A DNA stretch of 64,000 nt from CAWUIH01 sp963922495 (GTDB lineage: Bacteria; Pseudomonadota; Gammaproteobacteria; Coxiellales; Coxiellaceae): contig CAWUIH010000002.1 in assembly GCA_963922495.1 (NCBI GenBank), positions 1 to 64,000 of the forward strand. Reading direction: 5' to 3'. Made by a program: the position numbers and the translations under genes. The notes under the pieces were generated by a model that saw only the letters and a list, made by a program, of their open reading frames with translations, was not told the origin of the DNA and made no database searches. This document shows positions 1 through 8,773 of this stretch, piece after piece; positions within the stretch are counted from its first letter, which is position 1, and each line of letters opens with the position of its first letter.

Positions 1-97
1 CATACCCTATCTCCTTCTGATCATTCACAAGCACTCATGATAAAAATAATTTTATCCCATGTAAGGTGTGATTCTCGAGGGCTTACCATACATCTTA

Positions 98-276
98 TCA
101 CACTGCTGTCAATACAAGTCCTAGGATAGTTAAATCGCCACGGATGGTATCCAATGCAACCTTTGCCTATTCTGCTGCGTATGTTTTTTGTTTTTTCTTG
201 CCCATCTTCTAAACTCCAAGAGATAGTCTAATCTATTTTTTATATCTTTCTTGGTGGTCCGAATTTTGGGGAGCAC
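98..276 (-). pseudogene. IS3-family element remnant (OrfA start plus terminal inverted repeat)
   Basis: Read on the minus strand from 205 to 98, the sequence encodes an OrfA-like helix-turn-helix start (MGKKKQKTYAAE, stop, AKVALDTIRGDLTI). This matches the usual IS3-family OrfA opening, Y(S/T)AEFKAKVALxxIRG. A TAG stop replaces the expected Phe-Lys region and the frame ends at 98. About 50 bases upstream of this ORF, at 253-275, lies a block whose complement reads TGCTCCCCAAAATTCGGACC, resembling IS3-group terminal inverted repeats. This is one decayed end of an IS copy. The rest, including OrfB, is outside the window or lost. The family call comes from recalled consensus, not a search. Confidence 0.6.
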
Positions 277-538
277 TATAGTTCAGACATGAAGACCGTG
301 CAATCAATACAAAATGAAGCACTATCCGGCTTCCTCTAAGACTGAGTGTGCCGTCTGTAAAGCCCGTATGGGGTGCCGGGTATGACTTAAGGATTACTTA
401 ATCAACAACACCGTCCGGCCACACCCTGACAGAGTCCTTTTCCCTTGCATAATTGTAGAAAAATCGATACCTTGGATATGAGAGTTACACGAGTTAACAC
501 TCTTTATTGACCCATTCACCGATTGAAGCATTTCTGAT
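277..538. other. Non-coding stretch upstream of the patatin gene
   Basis: This stretch lies between the IS3 remnant and the patatin ribosome-binding site. I see no conserved coding frame and no convincing sigma-70 promoter. A weak TTGCAT near 443 is followed by AT-rich sequence with no good -10 at the right distance. The promoter of the two effector genes should lie here, but I cannot place it. Confidence 0.3.
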
Positions 539-544
539 AGGAGG
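539..544 (+). promoter_or_regulatory. Shine-Dalgarno AGGAGG deciding the patatin start
   Basis: A perfect AGGAGG at 539-544 sits 4 nt before the ATG at 549. The open frame extends upstream to an ATG at 507, which has no comparable ribosome-binding site, so 549 is preferred. The protein then begins MRKRKPSS, like its neighbour MRKRSREQ. Confidence 0.6.
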
Positions 545-548
545 CCTG

Positions 549-2408
549 ATGCGAAAACGCAAACCGAGTTCCCCCCCAGCGGACACGAAACACCCCCGTC
601 AACGCCGCCGAGGCGAAACGCCATCCCCCCTGGATTTTACAGCACTGCAGACTTTGGTGTTTGAAGGGGGCAGTGTCAAACTGATTGCCGCCGTGGGGGC
701 ATTGGAAGCCCTGAATCAGCACTACCGTCGCCAACACCCCGATGCCTCGGGTGATGTCTTAACCGGCATCACGCGCGTGGCCGGCACCTCGGCCGGCGCC
801 ATTTTGTCGCTGCTGATTGCCCTGGGGTTGCCGCTGTCGGCGGTGCGCACGCTTATGGAGGGCACCTCCTTCGGTTCGATCGCCGATGCCGGACGCCTCA
901 CGCAAGCCATCCATGCGGTGGGTCGCAGGCTCGGTATCGGGCAGGTAGCCCAAGGCAGCACCGCACTGTATTCGGTGGGGAGGCACGGTTACGTGTGTAA
1001 CGGCGATGAGTTTTACCGCATGGTGAGCGAGTGGTTAGCCGAATACGCCGGACAGGCCGACATCACCTTTCGAGACTTAGCACAAAAGCCCGGCACCAAG
1101 TCGTTGCACGTGTACGCGGTGCGCATGAACGACGGCAAAGTCCGTGAGTTCAGTGCCCAAAAGACGCCCCATGTCGAAGTCAGATTAGCAGTGCGGATGT
1201 CGATGTCGATTCCCATTTTCTTCAAGCCGGTGCGGGTCACCGAGCGTGAGGAACAAGGACAGCTGTTGGTGAGGTTGGATGAGACCCACGGGACCACGTA
1301 TTACATCGACGGCGGAGTCCGAGTCAATTACCCGTACGCCATTCTCCAGCAAACGTATCGGTTACGCGATGAGACCATGCTGGGGTTTAAAGTCGACAGT
1401 GCGGTGGAGCGCTTATCGGCAGCGTTGGCGTCATCCCCCCAGGATGTGGGGTTACGCCAGCGCTATGAGGCAGCGATTGCACTCAGAACCACCGGGGCGA
1501 GTTTGATTCCACCGATGATCACGGCCTTGATGTCGCCCCAAGAGGACGCACACCGGGCCCCCCAGGCTGCGGGTGAGCGGCAACGGACGATTTATTGTGC
1601 CGACTGTGACATCTCCACGTTCCAGTTTAATCTCAGCGAGCCGGATAAGGCGCGCCTGTTAACGGCCGGACAAACGGCCGTCACTGCGTTTCTACAGGCC
1701 CGGTCAATCCGAGCAGCCATCCCGGCGGTTCGCCCCTTGGCAGACTCGCCTCCGGCGGATGAGAAAGCCCAAGACTTCATTGCTCGTCATCAGCAGGCGG
1801 AAGCGGCGCGCTTGAAACGACTGGCCCATGAGACCACCGTAGCGCAGGCGGCACTGCCTGCCGAGGCAAAAGGCTCGGCAGACGCCATCATCGAACAGTT
1901 ACGTGCGGACGTGAACCGCTTGAAGGCAGAGGCACAGCAGTTAGCGCGACCCCGCACGGTGTTGGTGGCTCGAGGGGCTCAAGTTGGCAAAGGATTTCGC
2001 GGAACGATTAATCGTGAGACCTCCGGGACCCACGTGACGGCACCGGAAAACCTCAGTGCAGGCGATAAAGCATTCCTAGCGGATCTGGTAGCGGGCGACA
2101 GAGTACAAGAAGACAAAGCACGGGCGGGTTACGGCGAGGCGATCGGTGCGGAAGCAGGGGCAGTACTGCCCGAAAATGCCACGATAGCAATCCGAGAAGG
2201 TCGTCAGGGGGCCACAATCACGCTGGTGCAGCGCACCGCGGAGACGATAGACACCGCAGAGCAGGTGTTGAACACCTTGCCGCCCTCACGCGGTGGGGGT
2301 ACTCAGCCCGGGACGTTCTTTGCCCCCCGTCGGCCGCGATCGGGAGAGGAGCACAAAGCTTCGTCGGTGGATGAGACATCGTCGTCGACGCAACGGTCTA
2401 CCCCGTAA
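549..2408 (+). CDS. Patatin-like phospholipase, candidate host-directed effector
   Basis: This 619-residue protein (from the ATG at 549) has the patatin lipase catalytic set. It has a glycine-rich oxyanion-type loop EGGSVK at about residues 39-44, the nucleophile elbow GTSAG with Ser81, and the catalytic Asp in YIDGG (Asp254). Patatins hydrolyse acyl chains from phospholipids, and several intracellular bacteria secrete them as effectors. No signal peptide is visible. The N-terminus carries two basic clusters (RKRK and RQRRR), nuclear-import-like. A likely coiled coil lies near residues 440-465. Residues about 482-562 are homologous by eye to residues 46-119 of the next protein. The gene is markedly GC-rich compared with most of the window. 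It lies 79 bp upstream of the NACHT-ankyrin gene and is probably co-transcribed with it. Catalytic family is confident; effector role is inference. Confidence 0.8.
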   Translation: MRKRKPSSPPADTKHPRQRRRGETPSPLDFTALQTLVFEGGSVKLIAAVGALEALNQHYRRQHPDASGDVLTGITRVAGTSAGAILSLLIALGLPLSAVRTLMEGTSFGSIADAGRLTQAIHAVGRRLGIGQVAQGSTALYSVGRHGYVCNGDEFYRMVSEWLAEYAGQADITFRDLAQKPGTKSLHVYAVRMNDGKVREFSAQKTPHVEVRLAVRMSMSIPIFFKPVRVTEREEQGQLLVRLDETHGTTYYIDGGVRVNYPYAILQQTYRLRDETMLGFKVDSAVERLSAALASSPQDVGLRQRYEAAIALRTTGASLIPPMITALMSPQEDAHRAPQAAGERQRTIYCADCDISTFQFNLSEPDKARLLTAGQTAVTAFLQARSIRAAIPAVRPLADSPPADEKAQDFIARHQQAEAARLKRLAHETTVAQAALPAEAKGSADAIIEQLRADVNRLKAEAQQLARPRTVLVARGAQVGKGFRGTINRETSGTHVTAPENLSAGDKAFLADLVAGDRVQEDKARAGYGEAIGAEAGAVLPENATIAIREGRQGATITLVQRTAETIDTAEQVLNTLPPSRGGGTQPGTFFAPRRPRSGEEHKASSVDETSSSTQRSTP

Positions 2409-2421
2409 TTAAATATTGTGA

Positions 2422-2452
2422 GGGGGCGATGACCGCAAGTCTCGCAGCCCCC
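2422..2452 (+). other. GC-rich inverted repeat between the two effector genes
   Basis: GGGGGC at 2422-2427 can pair with GCCCCC at 2447-2452 across a 19-nt loop. It lies 13 nt after the patatin stop. No U-tract follows, so it is not a classical terminator. It could be an mRNA-stability or attenuation element, or chance in GC-rich DNA. Confidence 0.25.
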
Positions 2453-2487
2453 AGTGTGGTGAAAATAAAACATCAGGACCCTTTCTT

Positions 2488-5400
2488 ATGCGCAAGAGAT
2501 CTCGAGAACAGCATAACGACGAATCTACATCTACGTCGGCAGCGCAACGCCGGCGCGTGGCGAGCGAAGAAGCGATGGAAGCAACGTCTGCGCAGACGCT
2601 GGTCTCTGGGGCCACCGGCCATGACTTTTCGGGGACCTTGAGGCTGGATGAACAGGGAGTGGTGTTGCGCCTGCCCGAAGGCCTCTCGCGTGAAAACCGG
2701 GAGTGGATCAACACCTTCATTGATCGATGCAAACAGACCCCGGCGCGGGCTCAGACCGGTCTGGGTGCGGGAGCCACCGTGGGTGATCGAGCCCGGGTGG
2801 CGATACAGCAGCGGTTCACCGGCGTCACGGTGGAAATCATCCCGCGTGCTTCGGCGCCTCATCGCGCGCCAGTGAATGCTACTTTAGATGCCAAGCGGTA
2901 CCCGCCCGCACATCGTGTGGTACCCGTGATGCAACAGCACCCATCGGCCACATTCGGTCCTCCTGTTTCCTCGACTGCTCATAGTGGTTCTGCGACAGTC
3001 CCCCGGGAGTTGTTTGATCTTACTGAGGAGTTAAAAAATACCTATAGAAATCAGGCGAAAGTTTCACGATTATTTGATGGGGATATTGGGTCTAAATTTG
3101 AAGCCATTTATATTGATTTACAAATTGTCGAAGAGAATGATTTACTTGCTGAGAAAGTATTAAATAGGAAAAACGAGCAATCGGTAACGTTAGAAGACCT
3201 CTTACAGCTTGGTAGGACGTTAGTAGTGGGTTGTCCTGGATTTGGTAAGAGTACGTTACTTAAACTTATTATATATGCATGGTCGAAAATTACTGAGAAA
3301 TCAACCGCTCATCAGAATATTATTAACCATGAAAGTAAAAGAGCTGATAAAGGAGCTACAAATTCTGCCGCTACTAAAACAAAGAGATCATCAGATACCG
3401 ATTTGAATTTGAATGAGGAGTTATTTCAAAGGTATCATTTAATTTTCCGGGTCCCATTATTGGAATTGCTTGATTACAGCTCTTCTGGGTATAAGCTTTA
3501 TCAAGTGGTAAATCGTGTATGCTTTGGAAGCTCAAGTGATGAGATGCCGTTAAAAGGTCAGAATCATTTGTATAACATATTGAAAAATTACAAAGTATTG
3601 TGGTTGTTAGATGGGTTTGATGAGATTCCCGAAGTGTATAAAACCTATCGTCAACCACAGCACAACAAGGAGACATTGGGTGTTTTAAAATTTTTGTTCA
3701 AGCAACCTAATTTTATACTGACTTCACGGCCCTATGCGGTAAATTCAAGTAATCCGTTGTTACCACCACTCCTAACGCGTCGTGTTGAGATTGTAGGGTT
3801 TACAGACGAAAATGTTCGTAGTTATATTCAGAAATTCTTTGGATCTGCAGCCAATAGAAAGCATGTTCAACAAAACGCCATCCTCGCAAAGGCACTGAAT
3901 AAGTATCTAACCTGCTATCGTAACCGTCAATTCTGGGAACTTGCGCATACGCCTATATTGCTGGAGATTCTGTGTTGGGTGTGGAAAAGTAAGCAGCATG
4001 AATTACAAAAAAAAACTTTAACTTTGCGCTCACTATATATTGAAACACGAGACTGGTTGATGTTGCGAGATCTGCGCAAGCCCGGGCGAGCACCCTTAGA
4101 CGAATTTGAGACCTTAGAGACGCGTTATGCACTGCCCCTACAAGCACTGCGATGGCTGGCATGGAATGGGCTTCAACAGGATAAAGTGTATTTGCCGATG
4201 GTGCAGGTAAAGGAAGTGCTAACGAAGGTTATTATCGCGTCTGAGCCGCGCTCGTTAGTCACGTCACAGGCTTTGGAACAGTTATCGACTGAGATACGGG
4301 CGCTTGGAGTATGGCGGGTGACTCGACACATGAGCTCTCGACAATATTATTTTATACACTCAGTCTTTCAGCAGTTCTTTGCGTCAGAATATATAGGAGA
4401 TTGTATTGATAGCGTAAGAGAGAGTTCACCTGTCAAGGACTTGGTAAAGCTACCACTCAACCAGTTATCATTACAAGGTCAAATTAATGTGATGAATCTT
4501 ATATCCTCTCCCTTAGAGGAAGAACAGAAAGAAACACAATTAAGAGATATGCTATTTGGCTGGAGTCGCCGTAAGGAGACTGAGTTGGAACAATTGAGGG
4601 ATAATAGTCGTAGACTTTTGGCTCACACACTGTGGATACGAGATCCTGATGTCCAGCCAGTTTATTACCAAATGTATATGAATTGCTGTAATGAGAACCC
4701 ATTGCTATGGGCAGCTGCGTATGGCAAGTGGCAATGGTATAAGGGCTTAGCTTATCCATATCCTTCGGAGCGAGATAGCGTGGGTGATTTAAAGGGTCGA
4801 ACGCCTCTGTTGTGGGCTGCACGTGAAGGTCAATTGGAAATGATTCAGTGGCTGCGGCAGGAAAAGCGCGCACAACTTAACGAACGGGATTACGAGGGTC
4901 GAACGGCTCTACTACACGCGAGTCGTCAAGGTCATCTCAATTGTGTGAGGTGGTTACTGGAACAATCGGCATCGATAGCAGAAGTCGATAATTATAGTTA
5001 CACGGCGTTAACACTGGCAACACGGCATGGCCATGGAGGTATGATTGATTTGTTAATCGAAAAAAAGGCTTCAGTTACCAAGTTGGATCGATGGGGGGGA
5101 ACTCCGCTATTACACGCGGCGGAACGAGGGCATTTAGGGCTTGTAACACATTGCTTGGATCATGAAGGAAAGTATGTAGCCGTAGCATACAAAGAACAAC
5201 GCGACAAATTGGGTCGCACAGCACTATTGAGAGCCGCTGAAATGGGTCATTTAGCGGTAATAAAGTGGCTATTAACTCAAGGACATGCCACCGTTGAAGA
5301 GCATGATAAATACCAGCGTACCGCCTTACTCCGCGCTGCTGAGCGTGGCTTTTTGGAGACAGTGCAGTGGCTATTGCGGCCTAAATCAGAAGCAGGGGGG

Positions 5401-6696
5401 GGTTCTTCAATCGAAGAAAGAGACCAACGAGGTCATACCGCATTGATCAATGCAGCAGTAGGTGGGCATATACCGCTACTACGCTGGTTGTTACAGGAAG
5501 GAAAGGCTTCGATTGCAGAACGTGACACATCCGGTAGAACTGCCTTATTTTGGGCGGCCGGGATGGGGCGATTACCGGCAGTTAAATGGTTATTAGAATC
5601 CGGTGGGGCTGCAGTCAACGAAAGAGATTTCGATGGCTGTACACCACTTTTGGCAGCCGCCCCGATGGGACGATTCAGTACGGTTAAGTGGTTATTAGAA
5701 GAAGGAGGATCCTTGATCGATGAGCACGATTGTTTAGGCCGTACGGCATTGTGGTGGGCAAATTGGGAAAAAAGACTGGAAATTGCGAAGTATTTGAAAG
5801 GCAAAAAGCTAGAACCAACGATCACTCAAACGGACACTCACGGCCCTGTATCTTCACAGCAAATAGAAGAATCGTTGCGTGAGTATGGAATAACAGTCAC
5901 AGGAAAAAGTATTAAAGCGTATAAAGAATTGTATGAGCATTTTAAACTGGGGTTCCCAAAAAATTTAGATTTAATAAAACAGTTAGAATCGTTTCTTAAG
6001 TCACATATTATAGAATGTGAAAATTTAAATTTTATCTTACTACTAATCGCAGCAAAGACAAATAGTTCAAAACTTTTGGATTGGTTGTTAAAGTCAGAAG
6101 ATCGAATTGTGCGACCATTATTGAGGAAAAAAGACCCTGAGTCATGCACCGCATTAATGTTAGCAGCTGAACAAGGAAATTTAGAAGTTTTAGAAAGACT
6201 ATTAGAATATGCAAACTATGATAAGGATCTGATTAACGATCGAGATGATGAGGGACGTACAGCTTTGCTGTTGGCAGCTGAGCGGGGTAATTTAGAAGTT
6301 GTGGAGTACTTACTGGGTGTCGATGAAAAACAAATTACTCATCGAGATAATCACGGTAATACTATTTTACTGCTAGCAGCTAAGGAGAGTCGTTTAGCAG
6401 TTTTTCAATGGTTATTGGACCAGTACGGCACTGCAATAATCACTGAGCAAAATGCATATGGTGAAGGCATCGTAGAGTTGATCGACAGGTTTAATTGGAA
6501 TGAGATGAAACACCACTTGAAAAATTTCTGTGATGAATGTGAGGACAGTAGATCTTCCTCGAAAAATTCCAATCGAAATCACTTTTTCTCTAAACGGAAT
6601 CCAGCTGTACTACGTGACATACCAGAGAGTTCACACACGGAATCAGTTGACACAAAGTATAATCCGAATTCAACTCATGGTTGCAACATGTGTTAA
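2488..6696 (+). CDS. NACHT-ankyrin repeat protein (NLR-like), candidate effector
   Basis: This 1402-residue protein has no signal peptide. Residues 1-30 hold two basic clusters (RKR and QRRR). Residues 46-119 match the C-terminal module of the patatin protein. A NACHT-type P-loop NTPase follows, with Walker A GCPGFGKST at 248-256 and Walker B LLDGFDE around Asp375. Next come an alpha-helical region and about 15 ankyrin repeats in two blocks (about 735-1120 and 1195-1340), with GRTALL.AAE.G consensus. The last four residues are CNMC, a possible CaaX prenylation box. NACHT NTPases act as signal-triggered oligomerising switches, and ankyrin repeats bind proteins. A host-directed effector is the likeliest reading; a NACHT anti-phage sensor is the alternative. 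DNA up to about 3000 is GC-rich and the rest AT-rich, so the gene looks chimeric. Confidence 0.8.
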   Translation: MRKRSREQHNDESTSTSAAQRRRVASEEAMEATSAQTLVSGATGHDFSGTLRLDEQGVVLRLPEGLSRENREWINTFIDRCKQTPARAQTGLGAGATVGDRARVAIQQRFTGVTVEIIPRASAPHRAPVNATLDAKRYPPAHRVVPVMQQHPSATFGPPVSSTAHSGSATVPRELFDLTEELKNTYRNQAKVSRLFDGDIGSKFEAIYIDLQIVEENDLLAEKVLNRKNEQSVTLEDLLQLGRTLVVGCPGFGKSTLLKLIIYAWSKITEKSTAHQNIINHESKRADKGATNSAATKTKRSSDTDLNLNEELFQRYHLIFRVPLLELLDYSSSGYKLYQVVNRVCFGSSSDEMPLKGQNHLYNILKNYKVLWLLDGFDEIPEVYKTYRQPQHNKETLGVLKFLFKQPNFILTSRPYAVNSSNPLLPPLLTRRVEIVGFTDENVRSYIQKFFGSAANRKHVQQNAILAKALNKYLTCYRNRQFWELAHTPILLEILCWVWKSKQHELQKKTLTLRSLYIETRDWLMLRDLRKPGRAPLDEFETLETRYALPLQALRWLAWNGLQQDKVYLPMVQVKEVLTKVIIASEPRSLVTSQALEQLSTEIRALGVWRVTRHMSSRQYYFIHSVFQQFFASEYIGDCIDSVRESSPVKDLVKLPLNQLSLQGQINVMNLISSPLEEEQKETQLRDMLFGWSRRKETELEQLRDNSRRLLAHTLWIRDPDVQPVYYQMYMNCCNENPLLWAAAYGKWQWYKGLAYPYPSERDSVGDLKGRTPLLWAAREGQLEMIQWLRQEKRAQLNERDYEGRTALLHASRQGHLNCVRWLLEQSASIAEVDNYSYTALTLATRHGHGGMIDLLIEKKASVTKLDRWGGTPLLHAAERGHLGLVTHCLDHEGKYVAVAYKEQRDKLGRTALLRAAEMGHLAVIKWLLTQGHATVEEHDKYQRTALLRAAERGFLETVQWLLRPKSEAGGGSSIEERDQRGHTALINAAVGGHIPLLRWLLQEGKASIAERDTSGRTALFWAAGMGRLPAVKWLLESGGAAVNERDFDGCTPLLAAAPMGRFSTVKWLLEEGGSLIDEHDCLGRTALWWANWEKRLEIAKYLKGKKLEPTITQTDTHGPVSSQQIEESLREYGITVTGKSIKAYKELYEHFKLGFPKNLDLIKQLESFLKSHIIECENLNFILLLIAAKTNSSKLLDWLLKSEDRIVRPLLRKKDPESCTALMLAAEQGNLEVLERLLEYANYDKDLINDRDDEGRTALLLAAERGNLEVVEYLLGVDEKQITHRDNHGNTILLLAAKESRLAVFQWLLDQYGTAIITEQNAYGEGIVELIDRFNWNEMKHHLKNFCDECEDSRSSSKNSNRNHFFSKRNPAVLRDIPESSHTESVDTKYNPNSTHGCNMC

Positions 6697-6785
6697 GTTT
6701 ATTATCAGCCGATTTGTGTTAAAATTCAACTTAGTTATTGTAACAGAGAGCAGCATAATAACGTAGACAATTTGATTTTATTCAG

Positions 6786-6975
6786 CGCGGTAGGGTTTAT
6801 CGTTTATAGCAAGCCGACCTTAAGCAAATTGAAATAGCGAGGGAAACCGGTGTGCACAAATCAACAATAAGTCAAGATTTGAAGTGCAGATGTTGCATCC
6901 GTTCGTACAAACCTAGGCTCTTAGCATTATAAGCCTGGTTGTGTGCAAGCTATGCGGAACAAAGACGAAAAGGTA
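6786..6975 (+). pseudogene. IS30-family transposase remnant
   Basis: The frame starting at 6786 reads RGRVYRL, stop, then QADLKQIEIARETGVHKSTISQDL and on through SYKPRLLAL to EQRRK. This is the N-terminal helix-turn-helix of IS30 transposases (LKQxEIAxxxGVHKSTISREL). In-frame stops at 6807 (TAG) and near 6928 (TAA) and loss of the DDE domain show it is dead. It begins about 90 bp after the NACHT-ankyrin stop. Confidence 0.65.
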
Positions 6976-7090
6976 AACTCAAAAGAATTAAGTTTAATAA
7001 AGACGTCTCTTCGAGACAAATTGATTGAAGATAAGAGTTTCGCACTTTGCTGAATTGATTTAGAATTGATGTTAATTAAATAATCGACGG

Positions 7091-7315
7091 GTGGATATCA
7101 ATCACGACATAAACGCACGTAAGAATTGTATAAAGTGTTTTTACACGCCAGCAGCATTCGCTATTCAGGCTCGGTGCTATCTGGAACTACTCACTCTAAG
7201 GACACTCTCTCATGATGGTATTAGCCGCTGGCTCAAAGAGAAACGATTTTTACCCAAAGAGGTTTGGGTACAAGCAACACTCCTAATTGATTTTTATTAC
7301 AGATGCTCACGTTAA
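7091..7315 (+). pseudogene. Fragment resembling the N-terminus of a DDE transposase (IS4/IS701-like)
   Basis: A 74-residue open frame contains LSHDGISRWLKEKRF followed by PKEVW. It resembles the SHDxVxRFL...LW segment near the N-terminus of IS4/IS701-type transposases. No catalytic DDE region follows before the stop at 7313-7315. It directly abuts the 3' end of the aspartate kinase gene on the other strand. The family call is tentative. Confidence 0.4.
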
Positions 7316-7324
7316 CTACGTGAT

Positions 7325-8584
7325 TTATAGTGAGCAGAGTTCAGATACGTTACAGCTACTTTTACAAAAGGATAAATTGGTGAAATTAGAAAGATATGTA
7401 TTAATTAGCTTGACATGTTCATCATCGGCTAACAGATAAATATTATTGCCTTTTATATTAAGGTAAGAAAAAAATATATCTTTATTAATAAGAAATTTTT
7501 CTATATTTTTATATAAGTCAAAACATTCCTGGTTGCATAAAATAGTAATTAACATCATAGAACCTTCAACAGAATATTTAAAGTTTGTTATGAGTTGCTT
7601 TTTAATATTTGCTATATAATTTTTGTGATATTTATTTACTAAATAAACTACCTTAAAAAATGATTTAGAGAAATCATGCGATAATATATGTAATGCCTTC
7701 AGGTTATTTATTATTTTTTCATGTCTACTTATAAAAAATTGATTAACTTCTAAGGTAACTAAATTTACTGGGCAGTGTGTAATTTTTATTCTTCTTTTTT
7801 TCGAATTCAAGGAACTAAATTTTGAGGAAATGCATGTCGAATTTTCATTATTAACGTTTTTTATTAAAATTTCAATATTGTGTCTTTTGGCTAAAGAAAT
7901 AGCATGGGTCTGAACAATTTCAGCCCCATGCAATGTCATGTCTATTAATTCATCATATGATATATGATCAAGTGGGATAAGATCTGAAAAAAATTTAGGA
8001 TTAGCATTATAGATTTGATCTACATCTTTGTATAATTTACATTTTTTTTGTTTTAACAAGGCACATATAGCAACCGCAGTCAAGTCACTTCCTCCTCGGT
8101 CTAACGTTATAACCCTACCTTGCGTGTTTAGTGCTTGAAAACCACATACTATTGGTATCACTCCTTTACAAAAATTAGATTTTAATAAATCAATGTCAAC
8201 AGAGAATTCAGAATTATTTTCATCGATTATTAGTTTGAGATCATACGCATTATATGAAATGGATGAATAGCCAAACTTTTGTAATGTTAAAGCAAATAAT
8301 GCTGCTGATATTTGCTCCCCAACAGATAATAGTTTTGAAACTTCCGTATTGTCTGAAGAAAAGCTTCCAATACCTTCGACCAAATTGTACAAAGTATCTG
8401 TTGTATCTCGCATAGCTGAAACAACAACCACATATGGATACTTTTCGTGACAAACAATGTATTCTGCGATCTCTTTAATAGCTTCTGGAGATGAAAGTAA
8501 TTTACCGCCAAATTTTACTATTGTAACTCTATCTGACTTTGCAAGATTTTTTGCCATTAATGAATTTTTCTCGAATACGCCCAT
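7325..8584 (-). CDS. Aspartate kinase
   Basis: Aspartokinase phosphorylates L-aspartate to L-4-aspartyl phosphate, the first step towards aspartate semialdehyde. The 419-residue protein has the N-terminal kinase motif as KFGGKLL (residues 24-30; the family norm is KFGGTSV), a TLDRGGSDLTA block, DVDQIYNANP and a SYDEL...GA block. The C-terminal third is consistent with ACT regulatory domains. Semialdehyde plus the Dab aminotransferase at 15714 would give 2,4-diaminobutyrate, so this looks like a pathway-dedicated precursor gene. An alternative start at Met10 (8557) keeps all motifs. The Thr-to-Lys change and divergent ACT region could mean altered feedback control. The gene is very AT-rich and flanked on both sides by dead transposases. 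Confidence 0.85.
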   Translation of the reverse strand: MGVFEKNSLMAKNLAKSDRVTIVKFGGKLLSSPEAIKEIAEYIVCHEKYPYVVVVSAMRDTTDTLYNLVEGIGSFSSDNTEVSKLLSVGEQISAALFALTLQKFGYSSISYNAYDLKLIIDENNSEFSVDIDLLKSNFCKGVIPIVCGFQALNTQGRVITLDRGGSDLTAVAICALLKQKKCKLYKDVDQIYNANPKFFSDLIPLDHISYDELIDMTLHGAEIVQTHAISLAKRHNIEILIKNVNNENSTCISSKFSSLNSKKRRIKITHCPVNLVTLEVNQFFISRHEKIINNLKALHILSHDFSKSFFKVVYLVNKYHKNYIANIKKQLITNFKYSVEGSMMLITILCNQECFDLYKNIEKFLINKDIFFSYLNIKGNNIYLLADDEHVKLINTYLSNFTNLSFCKSSCNVSELCSL

Positions 8585-8773
8585 AGCATTAGATTTCTTT
8601 TAGAACTATACAGTTTATAATGCGGAATGATTTTGTCATTACTTTTGAATTATATCAACCTCTCTTTCTTACTTTGTATTGTACTGCCGAATTAGATTAT
8701 GATATGTCGCTTGTCGCGTTTCCCAGTGAGAAAAATTTGAAAACCTAAGATTTTCAATTATAAATTAAAGCGC

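Noticed and set aside
394..1780. Several open frames of 60-95 codons on the minus strand and in other plus frames across the patatin gene
   Set aside because: They overlap a gene with clear catalytic motifs, lack ribosome-binding sites and arise because GC-rich DNA has few stops.
2422..2452. Rho-independent terminator after the patatin gene
   Set aside because: The stem is GC-rich but the loop is 19 nt and no U-tract follows; the next gene starts 36 nt later.
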